The notes under the pieces are model-generated. The model saw only the letters and a list, made by a program, of their open reading frames with translations. It searched no databases and was not told the origin of the DNA. Of a stretch of 64,000 bases of DNA, positions 43,027 through 52,208 are shown piece after piece. Source of the DNA: Acidobacteriota bacterium (lineage in GTDB: Bacteria; Acidobacteriota; Holophagae; Holophagales; Holophagaceae); assembly GCA_016195985.1 (NCBI GenBank), contig JACPYP010000020.1:62001-126000 (forward strand), written 5' to 3'. Every line of letters starts with the position of its first letter. Positions within the stretch are counted from its first letter, which is position 1. A program made the translations under genes and the position numbers.

Positions 43027-43608
43027 ATGCGGGAAGCCAAGAAAGCCAAGGTGATCCAGGCCGCCGAGGCCTCCTTCCTGCGTTACGGCTACCGGCGCGT
43101 CACCATGGGCGACATTGCTTCGGCGGCGGGCCTTTCCCGCCCCGCCCTGTACCTGCATTTCTGCAACAAGGAGACCATCTTCGAGGCTGTGCTCCGGGCC
43201 TTCATGACCCGGGCCATCGAAGATCTGCGCGCGGGCCTGGCCCAGCAGGGCACCGTGGAAGACCGGCTCCGCTTCGCCTTCGACGTGTGGGCGGTGCGCC
43301 CCTTCGGCCTCCTCGCGGCCACGCCGGACGCGAAGGAGCTCATCGACTGCGGCTTCGAATTCGCCCGGGAGGCCATCAACCAAGGCACCGAGGCCTTCGA
43401 GGCGGAGCTGGCGGCCATCCTGGCACCTCGGCTGGGGTCCAACCCCGGGGCGGAGTCCCAGGCCCAGGACGTGGCCCGCATCCTCACCCGCGCCGTTCAG
43501 GGCTTCAAGCAGACGGCCACCTCGCCGGAAGATCTCCGGACCATGATCCACGGCCTCCTGAACCTGGTGCTTCCCTCCCTGGCGGTGGGCCGCAGCCCGG
43601 AAGCCTGA
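43027..43608 (+). CDS. TetR-family transcriptional regulator
   Basis: The 193-residue protein has an N-terminal TetR HTH: ASFLRYGYRRVTMGDIASAAGLSRPALYLHFCNKETIF (residues about 14-50). The C-terminal ligand and dimer domain resembles TetR_C_7-type regions (GFKQTATSPEDLRTMIHGLLNLV). It is divergent from the metallo-hydrolase gene and probably represses both through the two boxes between them. Confidence 0.92.
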   Translation: MREAKKAKVIQAAEASFLRYGYRRVTMGDIASAAGLSRPALYLHFCNKETIFEAVLRAFMTRAIEDLRAGLAQQGTVEDRLRFAFDVWAVRPFGLLAATPDAKELIDCGFEFAREAINQGTEAFEAELAAILAPRLGSNPGAESQAQDVARILTRAVQGFKQTATSPEDLRTMIHGLLNLVLPSLAVGRSPEA

Positions 43609-43637
43609 GCGCCGCCGGGTCATCCATACTGGTTCCG

Positions 43638-44525
43638 ATGACGCGCTCCCTTCCCGATGCCCTGCTGAAGCTCCCCCACCGCCGGGACGTGCCCTTCTCG
43701 AAGCTCACCACGTTGGGCGTGGGCGGCCTCTGCCACTGGCTGTTCGAACCCACCACCGAACAGGAAGCCCAGGCCTTCGTCCGCGCCTGCGCCCGGGAGG
43801 GCCTGCCCTGGCGGGTGCTGGGGGGCGGCTCCAACTTGGTGGTGCTGGGCGACGTGGCCACGCCGGTGCTTCGTCTGGCCCTTCCCAAGACCGTGCAGCG
43901 GGAAGGAGACGCCCTTCGCGCCAGCGCCAGCCACGGCCACATCGCCTTGGCCGAGGCCGCCGCCGCCGCGGGCCTGTCGGGCCTGGAATTCGCCAGCGGC
44001 ATCCCCGGCTCCCTGGGGGGCGCCATCCGCATGAACGCCGGGGCCTACGGCCGCGAATGGGTGGAGGTGCTCGCCCGCTACCGCTTCCTCACGCCTGAAG
44101 GCGAACTGGTCGAGAAGGCCCCGGAAGCCGGAGAGTTCCGCTACCGCTGGAGCTTCCTCACCGGGGGCCGGGTGATTCTTTCCGCCACGGCGCTGCTCGC
44201 TGAGGGCGATCCTGTCCGCATCCGCGCCCAGGTGGCGGAGTACCGCGGCAAGCGCGGCACCAGCCAGCCCCTGTCAAAGCGCAACGCCGGTTGCATCTTC
44301 AAGAACCCGCCCGGCCACAGCGCCGGCCGCCTCATCGACCAGGCTGGCCTCAAGGGCCTGCGCATCGGCGATGCGGAAGTGAGCCCCGAGCACGCCAACT
44401 TCCTGGTGAACCACGGCAAGGCCACCGCTGCTGAGTTCGCCGAATTAATGGAGCAGGTCCGCGCCGCAGTGCTAGAACAGGCAGGCGTCGCTCTGGAAGC
44501 GGAAGTGGAGATCTGGCGGGGTTGA
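43638..44525 (+). CDS. murB: UDP-N-acetylenolpyruvoylglucosamine reductase
   Basis: The 295-residue protein starts at ATG 43638. It reduces UDP-GlcNAc-enolpyruvate to UDP-MurNAc using NADPH and FAD. Motifs are TTLGVGG near the N-terminus, the FAD segment RVLGGGSNLVVLGD, FASGIPGSLGGAIRMNAGAYG, and the catalytic Ser/Glu region SKRNAGCIFKNP and SPEHANFLVNHGKA. It is of the shorter type II, lacking the extra C-terminal insert. In many bacteria murB adjoins ftsQ; here 5.6 kb of other genes separate them. Confidence 0.94.
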   Translation: MTRSLPDALLKLPHRRDVPFSKLTTLGVGGLCHWLFEPTTEQEAQAFVRACAREGLPWRVLGGGSNLVVLGDVATPVLRLALPKTVQREGDALRASASHGHIALAEAAAAAGLSGLEFASGIPGSLGGAIRMNAGAYGREWVEVLARYRFLTPEGELVEKAPEAGEFRYRWSFLTGGRVILSATALLAEGDPVRIRAQVAEYRGKRGTSQPLSKRNAGCIFKNPPGHSAGRLIDQAGLKGLRIGDAEVSPEHANFLVNHGKATAAEFAELMEQVRAAVLEQAGVALEAEVEIWRG

Positions 44526-44637
44526 GGCAACCTTCAAGGCAGCAGTCTCCAGCTGAGCCTCTCGTCGGCGCGACGTCCTTCCTGGCTATGCGATACTCAC
44601 CTGATACCAAGGCTGGGCAACTCCCGGAGGATGTTTA

Positions 44638-45945
44638 ATGCCGTTAGCAGCAGCCACCCGCGAGGAATTGAAGAGCCTGTACAACGCGCTGAACGACCGC
44701 GTGTTGGAACCGGGCGATCCCGTTTATGTGGCCCAAGTGAACCAAGGCAGCACCGATGCCGTGGCAGAGATTGCCACAGAAATCGATTGGCAGGATGGCG
44801 GCGGAGTGTGCCTGTTTACAGGCCAGCGGGGCACGGGGAAAAGCACCGAATTGAAGCGGTTGAAGCAGCAGCTGGAATCAGCAGGTGCCGTGGTGTTCTA
44901 CACGGATCTCTCCGAATACCTGCTGCTCACAAAGGAAGTGGAAATCAGCGATTTCCTGGTTTCCATCGCCGGTGCCATGTCCGAGCAGGTGCTTCAGCGC
45001 TACCAGGCCTCGCCTGGGAACATCGGTTACTGGGACCGGTTCAAGGCGTTCTTGAATTCCAAGGTCGAGTTGAAGGAGTTCACCCTGAAACTGGAGGTGG
45101 TGGATATCAAGGCCTCCCTCAAGGCGGATCCAGACTTCAAGCGCAAGGTCCAAGAAGCCGCGAGAGGCTATGTCGCCCAGTTGATCCAGGAAGCCCATGG
45201 GTTTTTGGCCGAGTGCGTGGACTTTGTGAGGAAGCAGGAGGGCCAGGCTGACCTCAAGGTGGTGCTGCTGGTGGATTCGGTGGAGCGAATCCGGGGCGTC
45301 GGAAGCGAAGCCATGGCAGTGTACGAAAGCGTCAGGAATCTGTTTTTTGGCCATGCGGAAAGCCTTCGCATTCCCATGTTGCATGTCGTCTACACCATTC
45401 CTCCCTACCTTTCCGTATTGGCGGCAGGCGCCGGTACTTTGATGGGTGGCGCCGTGGCGCGGCGCCTGGTCAGCACCCACATTTTCAAGGACCGCTGCCG
45501 GGAGGGAGATCCGGAGGGTCTGGCGATCCTTCGGAAAGTCGTCACGACCCGATATCCAGCTTGGGAAAGGATCTTCAGCCGGGAAGCGCTGGAGAAACTT
45601 GGCATGAGCTCAGGGGGCGACCTTCGGGAGTTCTTCCGTTTGGTGAGACTCTGCCTGCCCGCCGTGCGGGACGATGCCCAATTGCCCCTGGACACTGAGG
45701 CTGTCAAACCTGCGGAGAATGCCGCGCGCAACGAAATGCTGCCCATTCCTGCAGAGCACCTCACCTGGCTTCAGCGCATCACCAAGACCCATGAGACCTG
45801 CCTGGAAAAGGATGCCGACCTGCCCACCCTTGCCCACTTTCTGGACAACCGGCTGGTCTTGAATTACCGGAATGGCAGTGACTGGTACGACGTTCACCCC
45901 CTTCTGCGCGAGGTCGTGGATAACCATGCCCCCACTGGAGCTTGA
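44638..45945 (+). CDS. P-loop ATPase (AAA/STAND-like) of a two-gene module
   Basis: The 435-residue protein has an N-terminal helical segment, then Walker A FTGQRGTGKSTELKRL (residues about 60-75), followed by VVFYTDLSEY. Walker B is VVLLVDSVERI near 215-225. The C-terminal part looks like a winged helix (LAHFLDNRLVLNYRNGSDWYDVHPLLREVV). It resembles ORC/STAND-type ATPases that act as switches in bacterial conflict systems. Its 3' end overlaps the TPR gene by 20 bp, so the two products surely act together. The function is unknown. Confidence 0.72.
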   Translation: MPLAAATREELKSLYNALNDRVLEPGDPVYVAQVNQGSTDAVAEIATEIDWQDGGGVCLFTGQRGTGKSTELKRLKQQLESAGAVVFYTDLSEYLLLTKEVEISDFLVSIAGAMSEQVLQRYQASPGNIGYWDRFKAFLNSKVELKEFTLKLEVVDIKASLKADPDFKRKVQEAARGYVAQLIQEAHGFLAECVDFVRKQEGQADLKVVLLVDSVERIRGVGSEAMAVYESVRNLFFGHAESLRIPMLHVVYTIPPYLSVLAAGAGTLMGGAVARRLVSTHIFKDRCREGDPEGLAILRKVVTTRYPAWERIFSREALEKLGMSSGGDLREFFRLVRLCLPAVRDDAQLPLDTEAVKPAENAARNEMLPIPAEHLTWLQRITKTHETCLEKDADLPTLAHFLDNRLVLNYRNGSDWYDVHPLLREVVDNHAPTGA

Positions 45946-48292
45946 TGCCGCCACGGAGCGCACCGCCCTCAACCTGTTGCGCCACCTGGAGTGGAATCCG
46001 GATGGGTTTTCCCTCCTGTTCCTGTTCGCCGATGTGGGGCCAGCCCTTCAATTGTCTGAATGGCTGAACCAGCGGTTGGTCCTCCAGCAAAGACCCCTGC
46101 GCTCGCTCCTGGTCGGTGACGCTTTTTTGAAACATCCCGAGCAGGCCCTCGATCAGCTCATGGACTTGTGCATGCAGCCATCGCAGTCCTCTGGAGCCGT
46201 CTGGTACGCCGCGCACCGCCATCCTGCCGACAAGCGATGGAACCAGGCCCGCCGCTCCTTCCTGGCCCGCTTGAATGAACGCCGATTCCTCCTGGAGCGG
46301 GATGCAAAAACCCCGCTGGTCCTGGTTCTCCCCTCGGAGTTCCGTTCCGACACTCGCAACATCGCGCCCGACCTTTGGCATGTGCGAGCCCTCAGCGAGG
46401 AACTGCGGGCCTCCGCGCCAGCCTTCTCCCAAGGCCTGGACGCTCAACCCCCGCCTGCGCCGATCCAGCAAGCAGCCCTTCTCCATCTGGGCACAGAAGA
46501 CATCCTGCCCGCCTACCGGGAGTGGCAAAGGATGTCCACGCGCCCTAGCGATCAGCAGACGTTCCTCCCCACCCTGTGGCAAGCGGTCGAAGAGCTGTTA
46601 GGGGCGGGGCGCCCCGGAGATGCCGAAGAACTGGCCCTTCAGGCAGAGGCCACGGCCAGGCGAAGGTCAGAGACGGACCCCGCCCCAGCCACCCTCCGAG
46701 ACCTCTCCATCTCCTTGGACCACCTGGGTCGCGTAGCCAAAACCCGAGGCGACTGGGCCCAGGCTGAAGTCGCATATGCCGAAAGTCTGGTCCTCGCCCG
46801 CCAGTTGGTGGAGCGCCTCGGCGACACGCCTGAATCCCAGCGGGATCTCTCCGTCTCCTTGAACAACCTGGGCAGCGTGGCCGTGGCTCGCGGCGACTGG
46901 GCCCAGGCTGAGGCAGTGTATGTCGAAGGCCTGACCTTGCGCCGCCAATTGGTGGAACGCCTGGGCGACACGCCCGAATCCCTCCGGGACCTCTCCGTCT
47001 CCTTGAACAATCTGGGCAGCGTGGCCATGGCTCGCGGCGACTGGGCCCAGGCCGAGGCCGTGTACGCCGAAAGCCTGACCTTGCGCCGCCAGTTGGTGGA
47101 ACGCCTGGGCGCCACGCCCGAATCCCTCCGGGACCTCTCCGTCTCATTGAACAACCTGGGCGGCCTGGCCGAGGTTCGCGGAGACTGGGGGCAGGCTGAG
47201 GCCGTACATACCGAAAGCCTGACCCTTGCCCGTCAATTGGTGGAACGCCTTGGCGGTACGGCTGAATCTCTCCGAGACCTCTCGATCTCCTTGGACAACC
47301 TGGGCCTTCTGGCCAGAACCCGAGGCGACTGGGTTCAGGCCGAGGCTGTGCATGCCGAAAGCCTGACTATTGCCCGCCAATTGGTGGAACGCCTGGGGGG
47401 CACGCCCGAGTCCCTTCGAGACCTCTCCGTCTCCTTGGACAACCTGGGCCTTGTGGCCAAAAACCGAGGCGACTGGGTTCAAGCTGAAACCGTGTATGCC
47501 GAAAGCCTGACCTTGCGCCGCCAATTGGTGGAGCGCCTGGGCGGCACGCCCGAGTCCCTTCGAGACCTCTCCGTCTCCTTGAACAACCTGGGCCGTGTGG
47601 CCAGGGCCCGGGGCGACTGGGCGCAAGCTGAGGCCGTGTATGCTGAAAGTCTTGTCTTGCGCCGCCAATTGGTGGAACGCCTGGGCGGCACGCCCGAATC
47701 GCTCCGAGACCTCTCCGTCTCCTTGAACAACTTGGGCAGCGTGGCCGAGGCTCGCGGAGACTGGACTCAGGCCGAGACCGTGTATGTCGAAAGCCTTGCC
47801 CTCGCCCGCCAGTTGGTGGAACGTCTCGGCAACACACCCCAATCCCTCCGAGACCTCTCGATCTCCCTGGACAATTTGGGCGATGTGGCCAGAACCCGAG
47901 GAGACTGGCCCCGGGCTGAGGCCCTGTGTGCCGAAAGCCTGACCCTCACCCGCCAGTTGGTGGAACGCCTGGGCGGCACGCCCGAGTCCCTCCGGGACCT
48001 CTCCATCTCCTTAGACAACCTGGGCCGCGTGGCCGAAGCTCGCAGCGACTGGACTCAGGCCGAGACCGTGTACGTCGAAAGCCTTGCCCTCGCCCGCCAG
48101 TTGGTGGAACGTCTGGGCAACACACCCCAATCCCTCCGGGACCTCTCCGCCTCTTTGAACAACGTGAGCCGGGCAGCCAACGCGTTGGGAGACCCGGTCA
48201 GAGCCCAGAAGCTGGAAGCGGAACGAGCGGCCATCCTCCAGCATCTGGCTCGGAACGAGGAAGCAGCCCCAGATTCGCCACCCTCGATCTAA
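45926..48292 (+). CDS. large TPR-repeat protein with N-terminal degenerate domain, partner of the ATPase
   Basis: The 788-residue protein starts at ATG 45926 inside the end of the ATPase gene. Residues 1-255 form a domain with FLFADVGPALQLSEWLNQRL and RRSFLARLNERRFLLERD, then LVLVLPSEFR and IAPDLWHVRALSEEL; no Walker A is present, so it may be an inactive NTPase-like domain. From about residue 257 ten exact 48-residue TPR units follow (LRDLSVSLNNLGSVAxxRGD, WAQAEAVYxESLxLxRQLVE, RLGDTPES), with a partial eleventh. The protein could sense or bind a partner through the TPR superhelix. Confidence 0.75.
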   Translation: MPPLELDAATERTALNLLRHLEWNPDGFSLLFLFADVGPALQLSEWLNQRLVLQQRPLRSLLVGDAFLKHPEQALDQLMDLCMQPSQSSGAVWYAAHRHPADKRWNQARRSFLARLNERRFLLERDAKTPLVLVLPSEFRSDTRNIAPDLWHVRALSEELRASAPAFSQGLDAQPPPAPIQQAALLHLGTEDILPAYREWQRMSTRPSDQQTFLPTLWQAVEELLGAGRPGDAEELALQAEATARRRSETDPAPATLRDLSISLDHLGRVAKTRGDWAQAEVAYAESLVLARQLVERLGDTPESQRDLSVSLNNLGSVAVARGDWAQAEAVYVEGLTLRRQLVERLGDTPESLRDLSVSLNNLGSVAMARGDWAQAEAVYAESLTLRRQLVERLGATPESLRDLSVSLNNLGGLAEVRGDWGQAEAVHTESLTLARQLVERLGGTAESLRDLSISLDNLGLLARTRGDWVQAEAVHAESLTIARQLVERLGGTPESLRDLSVSLDNLGLVAKNRGDWVQAETVYAESLTLRRQLVERLGGTPESLRDLSVSLNNLGRVARARGDWAQAEAVYAESLVLRRQLVERLGGTPESLRDLSVSLNNLGSVAEARGDWTQAETVYVESLALARQLVERLGNTPQSLRDLSISLDNLGDVARTRGDWPRAEALCAESLTLTRQLVERLGGTPESLRDLSISLDNLGRVAEARSDWTQAETVYVESLALARQLVERLGNTPQSLRDLSASLNNVSRAANALGDPVRAQKLEAERAAILQHLARNEEAAPDSPPSI
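46694..48133 (+). repeat. ten tandem 144-bp coding repeats
   Basis: The spacing from the first LRDLS codon (46694) to the start of the partial eleventh unit (48134) is exactly 1440 bp. Units are highly similar at DNA level; for example ctctccgtctccttgaacaa recurs in many of them. This fits recent expansion by unequal recombination. Confidence 0.9.
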
Positions 48293-48696
48293 CTGGCCGC
48301 TCCAGACCGGGTCTTGGCGCGACGCGCCTCGCTTTCGCGGATCATCTGGGCCAGGTCCGCGGCGGGACGGACCTCCCAGGGCCCCATCTTCACGCCGGGG
48401 TGCTTCGAGATCAGGTGAATGGCGTGATTGAGGTCCCGGGCTTCCAGGATCAGGAGCCCTCCCAGCAGCTCCTTGGTTTCGGCGTAGGGGCCGTCGGTGA
48501 CGGACACGCTGCCGTTCTGATAGCGCACCATGGCGGCGGTCTCCGGCCCCTGGAGGCCTTCCCCGCCCACCCAGTGGCCGTCCTTTTTCAGGGTTTCGTC
48601 GTAGGCGAAGCAGGCGTCCACCATGGCGTTCTGTTCGGCCGGGGAAAGCTTCAGCCACTGCTGGACGTCGAGGTACCCGAAGCAGAGGTATTTCAT
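48289..48696 (-). CDS. YCII-domain protein, partner of ECF42 sigma factor
   Basis: The 135-residue protein starts at ATG 48696 behind AAAAGGAG. It has the YCII/DGPF fold: MKYLCFGYLDVQQWLKLSP, the motif DGPYAETKELLGG, and AIHLISKHPGVKMGPWEVRP. Such genes are found next to ECF42-group sigma factors; the molecular role is unclear. It overlaps the convergent TPR gene by 4 bp and lies downstream of the sigma factor on the opposite side. Confidence 0.88.
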   Translation of the reverse strand: MKYLCFGYLDVQQWLKLSPAEQNAMVDACFAYDETLKKDGHWVGGEGLQGPETAAMVRYQNGSVSVTDGPYAETKELLGGLLILEARDLNHAIHLISKHPGVKMGPWEVRPAADLAQMIRESEARRAKTRSGAAS

Positions 48697-48775
48697 GCAG
48701 GACTCCTTTTGGAAGGCGTATGAGGTTGCCTTCAAACCTAGTCGTTCGGGAAGGGGCCTCTTCGACAGGGACCCC

Positions 48776-50023
48776 TCACTTTTTTTCCAGTTCCCTCAAA
48801 CGCCCTTCGAGAAACCGCCGTTCCGGCTCCTGCCGGGCCAGCTGGAGGGCCCGCCGGTACGAGGCCCGGGCCTCTTCGGCGCGGCCCAGACGGCGGCAGA
48901 GGTCCGCACGGACCGCGTGGGCCAGATGGTAGTCCTCCAGTTCGCGCGCTTCCATCAGGGCCTCCGCCAGCGCCAGCCCCGCCTGCGGGCCGTCGCGCAT
49001 GGCCACGGCCACGGCCCGGTTGAGGCCCACCACCGGGGAGGGCGCGAGGCGGGTCAAGAGGGTGTACAGCCCCACGATCCGGTTCCAGTCGGTGTCCGAA
49101 GCCCCGGTGGCCTCCGCATGGGCGGCGGCGATGGCGGCCTGCAGCGTGTAGGGACCGATGCGGCGCGAGGCCATGGCCCGGTCCACCCACGCCTTCCCCT
49201 CGGCCACCCTCGCCGCATCCCACAAGGAGCGGTCCTGAGCCTCCAGCAACACGAGTTCTCCGGCGGGCCCGGTCCGCGCGGCTCCGCGGGCGCCCTGCAG
49301 CAACATGAGGGCCAGGAGGCCCATGACCTCTGGTTCCGGCAGCAGCTCCAGGAGCAGACGCCCGAGGCGGATGGCCTCCTCGGACACCTCCGGGCGGGTC
49401 ACGGCGGCGCCCGAGGAGGCCGAATACCCCTCGTTGAACACGAGGTAGATCACCTGCAGCACCGCTCCCAGGCGATCCGGCAGGTCCTTCCGGCCCGGCA
49501 CCTCGTAGGGGAGGCGCGCCTCGCGGATCTTGGCCTTGGCCCGGACGATCCGCTGGGCCAGGGTCGAAGGGGAGACGAGGAAGGCGCGGGCGATGGCCTC
49601 GGTGGTGAGGCCGCAGACTTCCCGCAGCGTCAGCGCCGTGGAGGCTTCCAGGGGCAGAGCCGGGTGGCAGCAGGTGAAGATGAGCCGGAGGCGGTCATCC
49701 TCCAGCTCCTCCTCCAGAAAATCCGGGATGCTTTCCGCGAGCGGCTCGGTCCAGGCTTCGAGGGGCACCTGGAAGCGCGCGGCCCGGCGCAGGCGATCGA
49801 TGGCCTTGAACCGGCCCGTGGACACCAGCCAGGCCCGGGGTTGATCGGGCATGCCGTCCCGGGGCCAGGATTCCAGGGCCGCGGCGAAAGCATCATGCAG
49901 GCCGTCCTCCGCCAGATCGAAATCCCCCAGCAGGCGGATGAGGGAGGCCAGGATGCGGCGCGACTCTGACCGGAAGAGGGCCTCCACCGTTTCCGGGATG
50001 CCTTCGGGATGGGTCGCGGCCAT
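48776..50023 (-). CDS. ECF42-type RNA polymerase sigma factor with C-terminal TPR-like extension
   Basis: About 415 residues from ATG 50023, with GGGAGG eight bases upstream. Region 2 is LIRLLGDFDLAEDGLHDAF to WPRDGMPDQPRAWLVSTGRFKAIDRLRR; region 4 has LTLREVCGLTTEAIARAFLVSPSTLAQRI. The long C-terminal half has the motif VIYLVFNEGYSASSG and helical TPR-like repeats (LYTLLTRLAPSPVVGLNRAV), a hallmark of ECF42. No anti-sigma gene is adjacent; control probably comes through the C-terminal extension. It lies 79 bp upstream of the YCII gene and is divergent from ftsQ. Confidence 0.93.
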   Translation of the reverse strand: MAATHPEGIPETVEALFRSESRRILASLIRLLGDFDLAEDGLHDAFAAALESWPRDGMPDQPRAWLVSTGRFKAIDRLRRAARFQVPLEAWTEPLAESIPDFLEEELEDDRLRLIFTCCHPALPLEASTALTLREVCGLTTEAIARAFLVSPSTLAQRIVRAKAKIREARLPYEVPGRKDLPDRLGAVLQVIYLVFNEGYSASSGAAVTRPEVSEEAIRLGRLLLELLPEPEVMGLLALMLLQGARGAARTGPAGELVLLEAQDRSLWDAARVAEGKAWVDRAMASRRIGPYTLQAAIAAAHAEATGASDTDWNRIVGLYTLLTRLAPSPVVGLNRAVAVAMRDGPQAGLALAEALMEARELEDYHLAHAVRADLCRRLGRAEEARASYRRALQLARQEPERRFLEGRLRELEKK

Positions 50024-50089
50024 GCGGGCATCCTCCCATAAAGACGCGGCGCCGGCCACCCGGCCCCGTCAGGCGGTAGACTGGCAGCC

Positions 50090-50878
50090 ATGTCGATGCT
50101 TCCCCGCACCCGCCCCAAACGCCCCTGGATGCCCTGGGCGCGGGCGGGCATCACCCTCGTGGTGATCGGGGCCGCGGGCTGGGGGCTCATGGAGCTGGGA
50201 ACCCGCTACCTGGGCCTGCAGAAGCTGGTCATCGAGCAAGTGAACGTGAGCGGCTGCCGGGGCGAGCGGCAGGCGGAGATCCAGAAGCTGGCCGAGCAGC
50301 TGGTGCTGGGCAAACCCCTTTTCTGGGTGGACGCGGAGGAGCTGCGCGCCCGCATCGAGGCCAAGCGCTGGGTGCGGGGGCTCCAGATCCGCAAGGACCC
50401 TCCGGACCGACTCAGCTTGGCCATCGAGGAGCGGCGTCCCGTGCTGTGGCTGGTCCGGAGCAACGGCGTGTTCCTGGTCTCCGACGACGGAGTCCTGCTG
50501 GACCGTGTCAATCCCGCCAATTTAAACCCCATTCCCGTGGTGGTGGACCCCTCCAGCCAGACAGATCAGGGATTGGCCCGTCTGGTAAGCGCTGCACGGA
50601 TCCTCCGGGAGAAACAGCAGGGTTTTTATGAGCGCATCACTGAACTTCGGGATAGCACAAAAGGGCCTGTGGCCTACATCGAAGGACTTTCGGCACCGAT
50701 TTTCCTGTCCCGCCAGGATGTGACGAAAAACGTTCCTAATTTCCAGGGACTCTTCGTGGATCGCCTGTCCCAGCGGCCGGATCTGGCCCGGCTCCGCTAC
50801 GTGGACCTGCGCTGGGATGACGAAGTGGCCGTGGGCGAACCCGAGGACGCTCCCGCCCCAGCAAAGCCGCCACGCTGA
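50090..50878 (+). CDS. ftsQ: cell division protein FtsQ
   Basis: The 262-residue protein has one N-terminal membrane helix (ARAGITLVVIGAAGWGLMEL) followed by a POTRA domain (LVIEQVNVSGCRGERQAEIQ, WVDAEELRARIEAKRWVRGLQI) and the FtsQ beta domain (IEERRPVLWL, YVDLRWDDEVAV). It links cytosolic and periplasmic parts of the divisome. The position before ftsA and ftsZ supports the call. The tail is Pro/Ala-rich. Confidence 0.9.
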   Translation: MSMLPRTRPKRPWMPWARAGITLVVIGAAGWGLMELGTRYLGLQKLVIEQVNVSGCRGERQAEIQKLAEQLVLGKPLFWVDAEELRARIEAKRWVRGLQIRKDPPDRLSLAIEERRPVLWLVRSNGVFLVSDDGVLLDRVNPANLNPIPVVVDPSSQTDQGLARLVSAARILREKQQGFYERITELRDSTKGPVAYIEGLSAPIFLSRQDVTKNVPNFQGLFVDRLSQRPDLARLRYVDLRWDDEVAVGEPEDAPAPAKPPR

Positions 50879-50971
50879 ACTGCGCCGGAACAAATCGCGG
50901 TTTTCCCCGCCGGGAATCCTCGATTTCCCGGGGGAAACTGGTATAAACCTAGAGCAAGGAAAAGGACTTTC

Positions 50972-52186
50972 ATGCAGCAGCGCGCCGTACTTCTGGGACT
51001 CGACCTTGGGGCAAGCAAGGTGGTGGCGGTGGTGGCCGTCCAGGAGGAAGACGGGACGCTCAATGTGACCGGCACCGGCCAGGCCTCGCCCCAGGGGGGC
51101 ATGACCCAGGGCCAGATCACCGACATGGACCTCAGCACCCGGGCCATCGTGCGGGCCGTGGAAGAGGCCATGAACACCGCAGGCCAGGCCAAGGTGGACG
51201 GCATCCGCGTGGCCGTGGACGGCATCCAGTTCAAGGGCGAGAACCTGCGCGACTCGATCACCATCAGCAGCGGCGACAAGATCATCACCGCCTCGGACCG
51301 CGACCGCGTGCTGGAGCAGGCCACCAACAGCTGCAAGCTGGCCAAGGAGGAGCTGGTCCTCCATCGCATCCCCCAGATCTTCCACATCAAGGGCCAACGG
51401 GACATCCGCAACCCCGTGGGCATGTTCGGCGAGACCCTGGAGGCCGAAGTCCGCATCGTCGTGGCCCCCAGCCCCGTGATCCTGAACATCCAGCTGGCGC
51501 TGAAGAACGCCGGCCTGCATGGCGCGGACCTGATGTATTCGCCCCTGGCCAGCGCCGAGGCCGTGTTGAGCCGGGAGGACCGGGAGAACGGCGCCGTGGT
51601 GGTCGACATCGGCGAGCAGCTCACCCACCTGGGCATCTTCCTCCACGGCACCCTGTTCCATTCCGCCGTCATTCCCATCGGCGGCGCCCACTTCACCCGC
51701 GACCTGGAAATCACCAAGCATCTGGGGGGCATCGCGGCCTCCGAACGCATCAAGATGCGCTTCGGCACCGTGCTGCCCAGCCACGTGCCTGCGGAAGAAT
51801 CCGTCGAGCTGGAAGAAGAGGGCCGCCTGGTTTCCCGCCGCGAGATCGCCGAAGTGCTGCAGGCCCGCGCCGCCGAACTGCTGAACCTGGTGCTGGCCGA
51901 AATGGGCCGCACGGGCCTCATGCACGAGATCCACGGCGGCGTGCATTTGGTGGGCGGCGGTGCCCTGCTGACCCATCTGCCCATCCTCGCCCAGACCCTC
52001 CTGGGCCGGCCCCGCGTGGTGCTGGGCCGCATCCAGGGCGTCATGGGCCTGCCCCAGGCCACCGGCAATCCCTTCTTCGTCAACGCCCTGGGCGCCGTGA
52101 AGGCCCTCTCCCGCGACATGAGCGAGGTGCGCGGAAAAACCGACCGGGGAGACGGCCTCCTCGGGCGCTTCAAGAAACTGTTCTAA
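50972..52186 (+). CDS. ftsA: cell division protein FtsA
   Basis: The 404-residue actin-fold ATPase has phosphate-1 motif LLGLDLGASKVVAVVA, the 1C subdomain, phosphate-2 VVVDIGEQLTHLGIF, and adenosine motif VHLVGGGALLTHLP. The C-terminus ends GLLGRFKKLF, an amphipathic membrane-targeting helix. It tethers FtsZ filaments to the membrane. Normally ftsZ follows closely; here a small GxxExxY remnant lies between (gap of about 400 bp). Confidence 0.95.
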   Translation: MQQRAVLLGLDLGASKVVAVVAVQEEDGTLNVTGTGQASPQGGMTQGQITDMDLSTRAIVRAVEEAMNTAGQAKVDGIRVAVDGIQFKGENLRDSITISSGDKIITASDRDRVLEQATNSCKLAKEELVLHRIPQIFHIKGQRDIRNPVGMFGETLEAEVRIVVAPSPVILNIQLALKNAGLHGADLMYSPLASAEAVLSREDRENGAVVVDIGEQLTHLGIFLHGTLFHSAVIPIGGAHFTRDLEITKHLGGIAASERIKMRFGTVLPSHVPAEESVELEEEGRLVSRREIAEVLQARAAELLNLVLAEMGRTGLMHEIHGGVHLVGGGALLTHLPILAQTLLGRPRVVLGRIQGVMGLPQATGNPFFVNALGAVKALSRDMSEVRGKTDRGDGLLGRFKKLF

Positions 52187-52190
52187 AACC

Positions 52191-52208
52191 CACCACGGAG
52201 ACACAGAG
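52191..52208. repeat. left inverted repeat of GxxExxY insertion
   Basis: CACCACGGAGACACAGAG; its reverse complement occurs at 52529-52546 with one mismatch. Confidence 0.8.

Noticed and set aside
46694-48133. 144-bp array considered as CRISPR or satellite DNA
   Set aside because: It is in frame, encodes regular TPR helices, and lies inside one long gene.
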